A stretch of DNA of 64,000 nucleotides from Poriferisodalis sp965237655 (GCF_965237655.1 NZ_CBDEGB010000002.1:682001-746000); one strand, 5' to 3'; positions 33,634 to 42,520 are shown, counted from the first letter of the stretch. Notes: a model not told the origin generated them from the letters alone. Program-made: numbers and translations.

Positions 33634-36600
33634 GTGGGTTTCACGAATCCGGGAATTTCCTGGCGGGAACTGGAGCGGCGGCTGTCCGACCGGCCACCAC
33701 CCCACGGCCGGCCCAGTAAGGGCCGGCGCATTGAGCACAGTTATGGCAAGAGCGTCGCTGTCGACGGCGAGCGGTTCGAACTTGCCGCTCGGACGCAAGC
33801 CCCGCCTTCGGTGGTGCCGTATGCGGAACTGCACGCTCACTCGAACTTCAGCTTCCTGGACGGGTCGTCGAGCCCGGCTGAGCTGGTGGACGAAGCAGTG
33901 CGGCTGGGGCTCGACGCGTTGGCGCTGACCGATCACAACGGGTTCTACGGCGTGGTGCGCTTCGCGGAAGCTGCCGCCGAGGCCGGACTGCCGACGGTGT
34001 TCGGTGCTGAGCTGACGCTCGACGCATACGGCGTCACTGAGTTGATGCCCGGCGCTCATGGCGCCGGCGAGCTGATGTCCGGCACTCAGCGCCGAGTACA
34101 GCCGCAGCGCACCGGGTGCGCCGACCCTGCGGGATCCCACGTGGTGGTGCTGGCGCGTTCGCCGTCCGGCTACGCCTCGCTGGGCGAGTTGATCTCGGCA
34201 GCGCAGATGGCGGGCCGCAAGCACGCCCCGCGCCTCGACACGAGCGAGTTCCTGGCGGCCGCCGCGGCGCACCGCGACGAATGGGCGATCCTCACCGGGC
34301 ACCGCAAGGGCACCGTCCCCGCAGCACTCATCGCTGAAGGGCCGCGCGCAGCAGCAGCCCAGCTTGACCGGCTCACAGAAGCAGCCGGCCGCCACAACGT
34401 CTTCGTCGAGCTGTGGGATCACGGCGACCCGCTCGACAGCGAGCGCAACGACGCATTGGCTTCGGTGGCCATCAGGGCCGGGGTCGAGCCGATCTGCACC
34501 AACGGTGTCCACTACGCCACTCCCACAGGGCGGCGGCTGGCCACTGCCGTGGCCGCCGTGCGTGCCCGGCGCAGCCTCGACGAGCTGGATGGATGGCTGC
34601 CGCCGTCGGCCACGGCACACCTGCGATCCGGTGCCGAGCAGGCCCGCCGGTTCGCCCGCTGGCCGGGCGTGGTGGCCTCGGCCTCGCAGCTCGGCCGCGA
34701 CTGCGCGTTCAGCCTGTCGCTGATAGCGCCGAACCTGCCGCCGTATCGGTGTCCCGACGGTCACGACGAGATGTCGTACCTGCGGCATCTCACCTCCCAA
34801 GGCGCACTGGAGCGCTACGGCCCCCCAGAGGCCGAACGGGTACCGGGCGCTTGGGCACAGATACGCCACGAGCTCGACCTCATCGACCATCTCGGCTTCG
34901 CCGGCTACTTCCTGGTCGTGTCCGACATCGTGTCGTTCTGCGGAAGCCGCGACATCTACTGCCAGGGCCGCGGCTCAGCCTCGAACTCGGCGGTCTGCTA
35001 CGCGCTCGGCATCACCAATGTCGACTCGGTTGCGCTGGGGCTGCTGTTCGAGCGCTTCCTGTCGCCCGAGCGCGACGGGCCGCCCGACATCGACGTCGAC
35101 ATCGAGAGCGACCGCCGCGAGGAGGCCATCCAGTACGTGTACGAGCGCTACGGCCGCGCCCACACGGCGCAGGTGGCGAACGTCATCACCTACCGGGCGC
35201 GCTCGTCGGTGCGTGACATGGCCCGAGCGCTGGGGTGGGAATCCGGCCAGGCCGATGCCTGGTCGAAATCGCTGGACCGGTACAGCCCGTTGCCTTCGGT
35301 GACCGGGCCCGACTCCCCTCAGCGCTCGGGCAATCGTCCGCGTGAGCGCGACTGGCGTGACGCGGGGCCCGAGCCAACAGTCGAACAGCCCAGTCGCAAC
35401 GAGCCCAGTCGCAACGAGCCCAGTCGCAACGAGCCCAGTCGCAACGAGCCCAGCATTCCCGCCGACGTAGCAGAGCTGGCTGCCGCGCTCGAAGGAGCAC
35501 CGCGCCACTTGGGCATCCACTCAGGCGGCATGGTCATCTGCGATCGGCCGGTGACGCAGGTCTGTCCCACCGAATGGGCGACCATGGTCAACCGCTCGGT
35601 GCTGCAGTGGGACAAGGACGACTGCGCAGCGACCGGGCTGGTGAAGTTCGACCTGCTGGGGCTGGGGATGCTGTCGGCCCTGCACTACGCCGTCGACCTG
35701 ATCGCCGACGCGCACGGCGTCGAGGTGGACCTCAGCATGCTGCCGCAAGAAGACGAGGTGTACGACATGCTCTGCCGGGCCGACAGCATCGGCGTTTTCC
35801 AGGTGGAGTCACGTGCCCAGATGGCCACCTTGCCGCGGCTGCGCCCTCGCTGCTTCTACGACTTGGTGGTGGAGGTTGCGCTCATTCGCCCCGGCCCCAT
35901 CCAGGGCGGCTCGGTGCACCCCTACATCCGGCGGCGCAACGGCACCGAGCCGGTCACTTACCTGCATCCCCTGCTCGAGAACTCGCTGGCCAAGACATTG
36001 GGCATCCCGCTGTTCCAGGAGCAGCTCATGCAGATGGCCATCGACGCTGCCGGGTTCACCGCGGCCGAAGCCGACAAGCTGCGCCAGGCCATGGGTGCCA
36101 AGCGGTCCCGCGAGCGGATGGGCCGCCTGCGTGAGCGCCTGTTCGAGGGCATGTCCGAACGGGGGCTGGTCGGCGACGTGGCCGAGCGGGTCTGGGAGAA
36201 GATGGTTGCCTTCGCCGACTACGGCTTCCCCGAGAGCCATTCGGTGTCGTTCGCCCACTTGGTGTACGCCTCGGCGTGGATCAAGCTGCACTATCCCGCA
36301 GCATTCTGCGCTGCGCTCCTGAACGCGCAGCCGATGGGGTTCTACTCGCCGCACTCGCTCTGCCAGGACGCTCGCCGTCATGGCGTGGTGGTGCACACAC
36401 CTTGCATCAACCTGTCCTCTGAGATGGCCACGCTGGAGCTGTGCGACGCCTCAGCTGGGGGAGTGGCAGTCCGGCTGGGGCTGTCGTCGGTGCGGGGGGT
36501 GGGCGACGAGTTTGCCGAGCGGACTGCGGTCGGCGGTCCTTACCGCGATATGGAGGACCTGTGTCGCAGGACCGATGTTGGACTGCGGGCGCTGGAGGCG

Positions 36601-37149
36601 CTGGCCACCGCTGGGACATTCGACTGCTTCGGGTTGTCGCGGCGCGAAGCACTGTGGACGGCAGGGGCCGTGCATCAAGCACGTGCGGATCGGCTGCCTG
36701 GAGTTGTGACCGGGGCATCGCCGCCGCCGCTTGTGCCGATGTCGGGGATCGAGACCGCTGCTGCAGATCTGTGGGCGACAGGTGTTTCTCCCAACGGTCA
36801 CCCCACGCGATTCCTGCGGGACGGGCTGTCAGCGGCAGGGATCCGCACGGCAGCGGAACTGCTCACGTGCCCACCGGGCAAGATCCGCGTCGCCGGTTTG
36901 GTCACGCACCGCCAGCGCCCCATGACGGCTGGGGGCACAACGTTTCTGAATCTTGAGGACGAGACAGGTCTGGTGAACGTAGTGGTATCGAAAGGATGCT
37001 GGATGCGGTACCGCTCGGTGGTGAGGGATCTGCCCGCGCTGGTGGTGTCAGGCCGTCTCGAGCGTCATGAGGGTGTGGCGAACGTGATCGCCGAGAGGTT
37101 CGAAGCGCTCGATGTGGCTGCTTCGGTAGCAAGCCGCGACTTCAGATAG
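33634..37149 (+). CDS. dnaE2: Error-prone DNA polymerase III alpha subunit DnaE2
   Basis: 1171 residues from a GTG. The N-terminal PHP domain begins at about residue 60 with YAELHAHSNFSFLDG and LTDHNGFYGV. The polymerase catalytic acids lie in PPDIDVDIESDRREE near residue 485. C-terminal helix-hairpin-helix and OB-fold regions follow (LSSVRGVGDEFAERTAV, IRVAGLVTHRQRPM and FLNLEDETGLVNVVV). DnaE2 does mutagenic lesion bypass with ImuA' and ImuB. Three SOS boxes stand upstream. Insertions relative to family: a palindromic repeat near residue 27, a 30-residue stretch in the PHP domain (near residue 135), and four PSRNE units at about 586-605. Confidence 0.95.
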   Translation: MGFTNPGISWRELERRLSDRPPPHGRPSKGRRIEHSYGKSVAVDGERFELAARTQAPPSVVPYAELHAHSNFSFLDGSSSPAELVDEAVRLGLDALALTDHNGFYGVVRFAEAAAEAGLPTVFGAELTLDAYGVTELMPGAHGAGELMSGTQRRVQPQRTGCADPAGSHVVVLARSPSGYASLGELISAAQMAGRKHAPRLDTSEFLAAAAAHRDEWAILTGHRKGTVPAALIAEGPRAAAAQLDRLTEAAGRHNVFVELWDHGDPLDSERNDALASVAIRAGVEPICTNGVHYATPTGRRLATAVAAVRARRSLDELDGWLPPSATAHLRSGAEQARRFARWPGVVASASQLGRDCAFSLSLIAPNLPPYRCPDGHDEMSYLRHLTSQGALERYGPPEAERVPGAWAQIRHELDLIDHLGFAGYFLVVSDIVSFCGSRDIYCQGRGSASNSAVCYALGITNVDSVALGLLFERFLSPERDGPPDIDVDIESDRREEAIQYVYERYGRAHTAQVANVITYRARSSVRDMARALGWESGQADAWSKSLDRYSPLPSVTGPDSPQRSGNRPRERDWRDAGPEPTVEQPSRNEPSRNEPSRNEPSRNEPSIPADVAELAAALEGAPRHLGIHSGGMVICDRPVTQVCPTEWATMVNRSVLQWDKDDCAATGLVKFDLLGLGMLSALHYAVDLIADAHGVEVDLSMLPQEDEVYDMLCRADSIGVFQVESRAQMATLPRLRPRCFYDLVVEVALIRPGPIQGGSVHPYIRRRNGTEPVTYLHPLLENSLAKTLGIPLFQEQLMQMAIDAAGFTAAEADKLRQAMGAKRSRERMGRLRERLFEGMSERGLVGDVAERVWEKMVAFADYGFPESHSVSFAHLVYASAWIKLHYPAAFCAALLNAQPMGFYSPHSLCQDARRHGVVVHTPCINLSSEMATLELCDASAGGVAVRLGLSSVRGVGDEFAERTAVGGPYRDMEDLCRRTDVGLRALEALATAGTFDCFGLSRREALWTAGAVHQARADRLPGVVTGASPPPLVPMSGIETAAADLWATGVSPNGHPTRFLRDGLSAAGIRTAAELLTCPPGKIRVAGLVTHRQRPMTAGGTTFLNLEDETGLVNVVVSKGCWMRYRSVVRDLPALVVSGRLERHEGVANVIAERFEALDVAASVASRDFR
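33707..33727 (+). repeat. Palindromic repeat copy in dnaE2
   Basis: GCCGGCCC, AGTAA, GGGCCGGC: the same perfect 8-bp stem as in imuB with a different loop, followed by GCATTGAGCACAG, the same tail as in imuA'. It is read in another frame here (giving GRPSKGRRIEHS), which shows the repeat is conserved as DNA. Confidence 0.85.
35389..35448 (+). repeat. 15-bp in-frame tandem repeat (PSRNE x4) in dnaE2
   Basis: Four identical units CCCAGTCGCAACGAG encode Pro-Ser-Arg-Asn-Glu in a linker between the polymerase fingers region and the segment starting IPADVAELAAALEG. Identity of all copies at the DNA level points to recent expansion. Confidence 0.95.
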
Positions 37150-37165
37150 CTCGTAGACCGAGCAA

Positions 37166-37378
37166 TTGCAGTACGCGGAAATTGGACGCTTGCTCTGTCT
37201 CACCCCTTCCTACAGTGGCGAGCTTGTGTGGGAAGTGCTTGACACCCAGGAATACCGGGAATGGCGCGCCTCCCTCTCCGATCTGGACAAGGCAGGCGTC
37301 GGCGGGCGCTCTTGGTACAACAAGATGGTCCGCCAGGCCGATGCTCTGTTCGACAGGCACTTGGCAACAAGCTCATGA
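37166..37378 (+). CDS. Small protein of unknown function
   Basis: 70 residues, possibly from a TTG start. The composition is protein-like (SYSGELVWEVLDTQEYREWR, then SLSDLDKAGVGGRSWYNKMV), with mixed charged and aromatic residues and no repeats. It starts 16 bases after dnaE2. No family is recognised, the start is weak, and coding status is uncertain. Confidence 0.35.
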   Translation: MQYAEIGRLLCLTPSYSGELVWEVLDTQEYREWRASLSDLDKAGVGGRSWYNKMVRQADALFDRHLATSS

Positions 37379-37429
37379 AGCGGATACGCGCAACATCCGA
37401 TGACAGCTCTCGGCGCTAGCGTGAACGTG

Positions 37430-37636
37430 ATGGCATTGTTCCGCCGACGCCAACAGCTTGATCTCCGTCCCACGACGGAATGGAACGAGAAGTTCATTCG
37501 AGGGCATCCCAATGCCGACCAGCTGTTGGCGGAGGCCGACGACTATTTGGCCCAACGCGAAGCGGAATATGAGCGTGATTCGGAGAGCCGAGCCGAAGCC
37601 GAGGCGGCATCGATAGCTGCAGCTCGCAACGACTGA
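37430..37636 (+). CDS. Small helical protein of unknown function
   Basis: 68 residues from ATG 37430 (an ATG ten codons upstream is also possible). ALFRRRQQLDLRPTTEWNEK is followed by a charged, probably helical C-terminus rich in Ala, Glu and Arg (YLAQREAEYERDSESRAEAE). No membrane segment or known domain is seen. It is convergent with the dehydrogenase gene. Confidence 0.45.
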   Translation: MALFRRRQQLDLRPTTEWNEKFIRGHPNADQLLAEADDYLAQREAEYERDSESRAEAEAASIAAARND

Positions 37637-37651
37637 CAGCCGTCGGGCAGG

Positions 37652-38716
37652 TCAGCCGAGCGGTCGGCCGAAGGGCAGCTCTTCCTGCCAGGTCGTCAGG
37701 AACGCCTCAGCCCTGTAACACGCGGCCATGAACGGGCCGTCGTCATGGCTGGCGGTCTCCGACATGATCGCATTGACGGTGTCAGCCGTAGCGGCACGCA
37801 GGTCCTCATGTGTGAGCGCGGGGTCAGCCCACCACCCCAGCGCCGGCCCGACGGCGGCAACGAAGTCAGCAGCGACCGGGGTGCCAGCGGCGCGCAGCAC
37901 TGCCAGCGCCTTCGACGACACCGCTGCGGCCGAGAACGCGACCACCGGTGTGGCGCCCGCCGTCGATGCGCCGTTGCCAGACATGGCCGCAGGCTTCGAG
38001 CCGCAGAACAGCACGTCGACGTCGTCCTTCCAGACTGTCCACGGCTTTGCCGGCTCGCCATTGCCCGACAGCGTGGCCACGCACATCTCGCCGTCAGCCA
38101 GCCAGGCCTCGGCGAGCGTCACCGGGTCGAGCTGGCCGTTCGCACACCCCTTCGCCGTGGCGACACGGACGATGATGGCACCGGCGGCCGCGGCTTCGCG
38201 TGCGATGCCGAGACCGGCCGGACCGAATCCCTCGATAGCGATGCGCTTGCCGTCGAGGCCGCCTACGAGGCTGGCCGCCGCCGAAGTGGCACCGACTCCG
38301 ATGAGCTCGCTGTTGAACGAGATGCCGTCGCGGTCGTCGTTGCCGATGAGATTGCGCTGGTCGTGCGCGAGCGCCGGTGCCAGCAGCTCGGCATCAAGCC
38401 GCAGACCCGGCCCGGTCGAGAGTTTGCCGCTGGTGAAATCGTCGGCCAGTTCGGTCGCCAGAGCCTCGACGGCGCCGGCGGCGTCGGACGGGTCGGATTT
38501 CAAGCCGACGCTGGCGCCGCTGCGCTGTTGCTCGAGGGTGGCGAATACGTAGGTGATGTGCCGCACCAGCATCGTCGCGTTGCCGGGGATGAGGCGGCTG
38601 CCGAGGCGGGTCTCCCCGACGTAATGCTGAGCGCCGGGCAGGTCATAGAGGACGAAGCCGGGTGTCGATTCGAGCTGGCGGGTCTCCACGGGCCAAGTCT
38701 GCCATCGGTCGTCCAT
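37652..38716 (-). CDS. Glu/Leu/Phe/Val dehydrogenase-like protein
   Basis: 354 residues from ATG 38716; the long upstream extension of the frame lies across the divergent lipoprotein gene and is discarded. The N-terminal dimerization part contains RSGASVGLKSDPSDA with the presumed catalytic-region Lys. The C-terminal Rossmann domain has IAIEGFGPAGLGIAREAAAAG and ADPALTHEDLRAAT. Such enzymes deaminate amino acids using NAD(P). The match is clear at fold level but divergent at the substrate-binding motif, so substrate is not assigned. Confidence 0.75.
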   Translation of the reverse strand: MDDRWQTWPVETRQLESTPGFVLYDLPGAQHYVGETRLGSRLIPGNATMLVRHITYVFATLEQQRSGASVGLKSDPSDAAGAVEALATELADDFTSGKLSTGPGLRLDAELLAPALAHDQRNLIGNDDRDGISFNSELIGVGATSAAASLVGGLDGKRIAIEGFGPAGLGIAREAAAAGAIIVRVATAKGCANGQLDPVTLAEAWLADGEMCVATLSGNGEPAKPWTVWKDDVDVLFCGSKPAAMSGNGASTAGATPVVAFSAAAVSSKALAVLRAAGTPVAADFVAAVGPALGWWADPALTHEDLRAATADTVNAIMSETASHDDGPFMAACYRAEAFLTTWQEELPFGRPLG

Positions 38717-38783
38717 CAACCCCCGGGCTCGCGTCTCTCGTCCGAGTCGGGCGCCGTCGATGTGGTGCCTAGCCTTGTCGGCT

Positions 38784-39455
38784 ATGCGGCGAGCCTTGAT
38801 CGGTCTGTGTGCGGTGGCGTTGGCAGCGGCCTGCGGTGGTGGAGAGCCGGCGTTACCCGCTGACACGGCTGCTGGAGCCACGAGCGCACCAGCCACGTCC
38901 GCGGCCACGATGTCTGTGGAAGACACGGCATCTGTGGAAGACACGACACCAGGTCCGACGCAAGTGTCCGGCACCGCGCTGCCGAAGTTCGAGCAACTGG
39001 AGGACGACCCCGCCGTCGGCCGCACACCGCCGGTCGTGGTTGGCACCGACCTGCTCACCGGCGACGCAGTGCGTATCGAGAGCCAGGGGCGTCCGATCGT
39101 CATCGCCTTCTACGCCCACTGGTGCCCGCACTGCCAGGCCGAGGTGGCCGATCTCACGGAGTGGCTGGAGACAAACGAGTTGCCCGCCGGTGTGGATTTC
39201 TTCGCAGTCTCTGTGCTCGAAGACTCCACACGCGGCAATCATCCGCCGGAGAAATGGCTGCGCGACAAAGGCTGGCAGCACCCTGTCATGGCCGACACGT
39301 CGGCGCTGTCGGTCGTTGATGCATTCGGCCTGGCGTCGGTGCCGTACCTCGTGGCCGTCAATGCGGATAACGCTGTGGTGTTGCGGTTCGCCGGCAATGT
39401 CGGGCCGACCGAACTCGCCGCCTTCTTTGCGACCCTGCTCGAACCTTCCGGCTGA
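38784..39455 (+). CDS. Thioredoxin-like lipoprotein (TlpA/ResA type)
   Basis: 223 residues from ATG 38784. A signal peptide ends in the lipobox LAAAC (Cys17), so it is predicted to be anchored outside the membrane. A Thr/Ala-rich linker contains a duplicated SVEDTA unit. The thioredoxin fold then follows with FYAHWCPHCQAEVADL (active site CPHC, residues 114-117) and the cis-Pro loop ASVPYLVAV. The CPHC site is typical of extracytoplasmic disulfide oxidoreductases. It diverges from the dehydrogenase gene. Confidence 0.9.
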   Translation: MRRALIGLCAVALAAACGGGEPALPADTAAGATSAPATSAATMSVEDTASVEDTTPGPTQVSGTALPKFEQLEDDPAVGRTPPVVVGTDLLTGDAVRIESQGRPIVIAFYAHWCPHCQAEVADLTEWLETNELPAGVDFFAVSVLEDSTRGNHPPEKWLRDKGWQHPVMADTSALSVVDAFGLASVPYLVAVNADNAVVLRFAGNVGPTELAAFFATLLEPSG

Positions 39456-39551
39456 TTCTCGCTCGACCGCTCATCCCGAACCGACCGCGAGTTCCCGGGG
39501 GCCGGGATCACATCTCGCGCGTCGGGTCCTGCGGCTGCCACCCTTTGGCGT

Positions 39552-41039
39552 ATGGCCGAGGGCGATTCCGCGTCGCGCCGCGCCCCGAGGCGCACGAGCA
39601 GGCAGACCCGGCGCGCCGCTGCGGGGGCCGGCCGTGGTCTGCTGCGCCCGAGCCGTAAGAGGGCGCGTCGAGCGCCGCGGATTGCACAGACTCATCGGCT
39701 GCGCCGGGAGAGTGCCCGGTTCGGCCGCGAGAGCGTCCGGCTGGGCCGCGAGAGCGCTCGGTTCATCGGTCGTGCCGGAGGGCTCGGACAATCCAGGGTG
39801 CTCCAGCCGGTGGGCAAGCTGCACCCGTTGGGCTTCCTGCGCGGTCTGCTCGGCCCTGACGTCACCGGCGCCCGCCAGAGCCTCACCGCACTCGCCGTCA
39901 GCAGCCTGACTGCCACCGCAGCCGGCGTGCTGCTGGCGGCGGCCACCGGCACACTCGAGCGCCTGCCGGGTCTGCTCGTGCTGGTACCTGCTGCCATCGG
40001 CATGCGCGGCGACATCTTCGGCGCACTCGGCAGCCGGCTCGCCACGACAATTCACGCCGGCACCTTCCGCGCCACGGCTCGCAGCGACACCATCGTCGGC
40101 CAGAACGTCATTGCCGCGGCCGTGCTGACGCTCGTGACGGCCGTGACGCTCGGCGTGATGACCAAGGTGCTGGCCCCGGTCTTCGGGCTGTCGAACATCA
40201 TCGGCATCACCGATCTGATCGTGGTGTCGGTCGTCGGGGCCGAGCTGGCATCGGTCGTCGTGCTTGTCGTCACGCTCGGGCTCGCGGCGAGCTCCACTCG
40301 GCGCGGATGGGATCTCGACAACGTCAGCGCCCCCCTCATCTCCGCAGTGGGCGACGCCGTGACGCTGCCTGCGCTGTTCCTGGCCAGCTACCTGGTGGGA
40401 ATCACCGCCCTGACGCCACTCATTGCGGTGGCCAGCGTCATCGGAGCGGTCGCCGCAATGGTCTGGGCGTGGCGGTCAGGACTGGAACAGCTCTGGGCGA
40501 TCCTGCGCGAGTCGGTACCCGTTCTGAGCGTCGGCGGCCTGGTGCTCATCGTGGCGGGCGTCGTGATCGAGCACCGCCTTGAGGATTTCGTGGAAAAGCG
40601 GGCGGTGCTCATCCTGGTGCCCGCTTGCCTCGCAGCTGCGGGCGCCATCGGCGGCATCCTGTCGAGCCGGCTGTCGAGCAAGCTGCATCTCGGAGTCATC
40701 GAACCCCGAGCGCTGCCGCAGCGAGGTGCCCGCCTCGACATCCTGTTCGCCTTCACCCTCACCGTTCCGGTATTCGTCCTGAACGGCGTACTTGCCAACG
40801 TCTTTGCCTTTGTGTTCTCGATGTCGTCGCCAGGCTTGTTCCGGCTCGTGGCCATCTCGCTGATCGGAGGCATGATCGCCACGGCACTGGCGGGTGCAAT
40901 CGCCTACTACGGCACGGTCCTCGCCACGCGCGTAGGCGTGGACCCAGACACCTACGGCATCCCACTCGTGAACAGCACGGTCGACCTGGCCGGTGCGGCA
41001 GCGCTCGTGCTGGCCGTCAGTTGGGTCGGCCTGTCGTGA
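39552..41039 (+). CDS. MgtE/SLC41-type divalent cation transporter
   Basis: 495 residues. About 80 Arg-rich N-terminal residues, with a short ESARFGR/ESVRLGR repeat, precede roughly ten membrane helices arranged as two homologous halves. The first half has LVPAAIGMRGDIFGALGSRL, the second LVPACLAAAGAIGGILSSRL, each followed by a helix with a conserved acidic residue. This two-repeat layout is that of SLC41/MgtE membrane domains, without the cytoplasmic N and CBS domains of full MgtE. It probably moves magnesium or a related ion and is followed by a PhoU-TrkA_C regulator gene. Confidence 0.85.
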   Translation: MAEGDSASRRAPRRTSRQTRRAAAGAGRGLLRPSRKRARRAPRIAQTHRLRRESARFGRESVRLGRESARFIGRAGGLGQSRVLQPVGKLHPLGFLRGLLGPDVTGARQSLTALAVSSLTATAAGVLLAAATGTLERLPGLLVLVPAAIGMRGDIFGALGSRLATTIHAGTFRATARSDTIVGQNVIAAAVLTLVTAVTLGVMTKVLAPVFGLSNIIGITDLIVVSVVGAELASVVVLVVTLGLAASSTRRGWDLDNVSAPLISAVGDAVTLPALFLASYLVGITALTPLIAVASVIGAVAAMVWAWRSGLEQLWAILRESVPVLSVGGLVLIVAGVVIEHRLEDFVEKRAVLILVPACLAAAGAIGGILSSRLSSKLHLGVIEPRALPQRGARLDILFAFTLTVPVFVLNGVLANVFAFVFSMSSPGLFRLVAISLIGGMIATALAGAIAYYGTVLATRVGVDPDTYGIPLVNSTVDLAGAAALVLAVSWVGLS

Positions 41040-41095
41040 CAGGCGAGATGCGATCGGCCTGTCGTGACAGGCGAGATGCGATCGGCTGTCACGAC
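41026..41095 (+). repeat. 28-bp tandem repeat with internal hairpin at a gene end
   Basis: Two identical 28-base units (41026-41053 and 41054-41081) each contain CCTGTC-GT-GACAGG, a 6-bp hairpin. A partial inverted-sense third part (GGCTGTCACGAC) follows to about 41095. The first unit holds the last codons and TGA of the transporter gene. It may act as terminator or attenuation structure; no T tract is seen. Confidence 0.85.
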
Positions 41096-41198
41096 CGCAT
41101 TCCCCGCCCCCATGCCGCTGTGCCTACGCTGTGGGCAGCGGCGCAATCGTGTCCCCAAGTTGAACGGAGCTCGTCGCGCTGCCTGCTGACGATCTGAA

Positions 41199-42464
41199 AT
41201 GCGATCAGACCCTGAAGAGAAACCTCGAAATCTGAAGTCCATGCTCTCGGAGGCCAAGGACGCCTCCGAGCTCATGGTCGATTTGGCATACGCCGCGCTC
41301 TACTTCGACGACGAGGGCATGGCCGATGCCGTGCTGGGCCTCGAAGAAAATATGTCCAACCTCGTACACGAGATGCGATCGCTGGCGATGTTGGCCGTCC
41401 GGCATCCGCGCGAAGTGGACGGCATGAGCTCGGTGCTGCAGGTGGTGTCGTCTATCGAGCAGATCGCGAACGCTGCCGTCGACATCTCCAAGATCGTGCT
41501 GCACCACTTGGGCATTCCCCGGGGGCTCATCGTGGATCTGGCGCAGGCCGCCGAAGTCTCGCATCGGCTCGTGGTGGCCGAAGGCAGCCACCTGGCGAAC
41601 CGGCCGCTGCGCGACATGGAGCTGCCCGTGGCGGTCGGCATGCGCGTGGTTGCCATCCAGCGCGGGCGCCGCTGGCTGACCGATGTGGGCGGCGACAGCA
41701 TCATCGAACCGGGGGATGTGCTGTTCATGCGCGGCGATCCGGCGGGCATCGTGCGTTTGCGCGAGCTGGCGGCCATGGAGCGCTGGAACCCGCCCGAGCC
41801 CGACGCGGCGCCGGTGCTCAGCGATCTCGACCGGGCCGTGGACACGCTCGTCGAGATGAAGAACCTGTCCGAAGCGGCCATCGGGCTGGCCTATTCCGCG
41901 CTCGTGCTGGATGACCTGTCGCTCGCCCGCGAGGTGCGATCCATGCAAGAGCGACTCGACGGCATGAAGGTCTCCATGCAGACCTGGGTGCTGCGCGCAG
42001 CTGCGGACACAGCCCACGCGGCAGAGGCCGACCCTGCGGGACTGCGCGGCCTGCTGCACGTCGCCGAGGCTGCCGAGGACATCGGCGATCAGGCCCGCAA
42101 CATCGTGTCCCTCGTGCTCGAAGACGAGGACATACACCCGGTGCTGGCGCTCGCGCTCGGCGACACCGACGATGTCGTGGTCCAGGTGCCGGTGGCGCCC
42201 GGGTCAGAGGCCGACGACTCGACGCTTGGGTCGCTCGGGCTCGCGGTGGACCCCGGCTATCACGTGTTGGCCATCCGCCGCGCCGCCAGCTATATCTACA
42301 ACCCGCCCCGCACGGTGCGGCTGTGGGTCGGCGACGAGCTGATCGCGTCAGGTCCCGAGGAGGGGCGCGATCGTCTTGCTGCGATCTTCGGCTACTCCAT
42401 GGACATCGATGAGGAAACCGGCCACGTGGAGCTGACCCCGGTAGGTCTTCCGCCGAGATCTTGA
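41199..42464 (+). CDS. Tandem PhoU-TrkA_C (RCK_C) regulatory protein
   Basis: 421 residues made of two repeats. PhoU-like helical bundles (EAKDASELMVDLAYAALYFD, and LVEMKNLSEAAIGLAYSALV) are each followed by a TrkA_C domain. The first TrkA_C has VAVGMRVVAIQRGRRWL and PGDVLFMRGDP; the second has DPGYHVLAIRRAASYIYNPP and VGDELIASGPE. TrkA_C domains bind small ligands such as nucleotides and gate ion transporters. The preceding gene codes for a SLC41-type channel lacking its own cytoplasmic regulator, so this protein likely fills that role. Confidence 0.87.
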   Translation: MRSDPEEKPRNLKSMLSEAKDASELMVDLAYAALYFDDEGMADAVLGLEENMSNLVHEMRSLAMLAVRHPREVDGMSSVLQVVSSIEQIANAAVDISKIVLHHLGIPRGLIVDLAQAAEVSHRLVVAEGSHLANRPLRDMELPVAVGMRVVAIQRGRRWLTDVGGDSIIEPGDVLFMRGDPAGIVRLRELAAMERWNPPEPDAAPVLSDLDRAVDTLVEMKNLSEAAIGLAYSALVLDDLSLAREVRSMQERLDGMKVSMQTWVLRAAADTAHAAEADPAGLRGLLHVAEAAEDIGDQARNIVSLVLEDEDIHPVLALALGDTDDVVVQVPVAPGSEADDSTLGSLGLAVDPGYHVLAIRRAASYIYNPPRTVRLWVGDELIASGPEEGRDRLAAIFGYSMDIDEETGHVELTPVGLPPRS

Positions 42465-42520
42465 CGGGCGGCATCCGACGGAGGGTCGGAACGGAGCTGA
42501 CCTCGATAGGTTGACCGCCG

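Noticed and set aside
35389..35448. Short regular repeats as a possible CRISPR or iteron origin
   Set aside because: The 15-bp units are in frame within dnaE2, identical and without spacers or AT-rich DNA; a coding repeat is enough.
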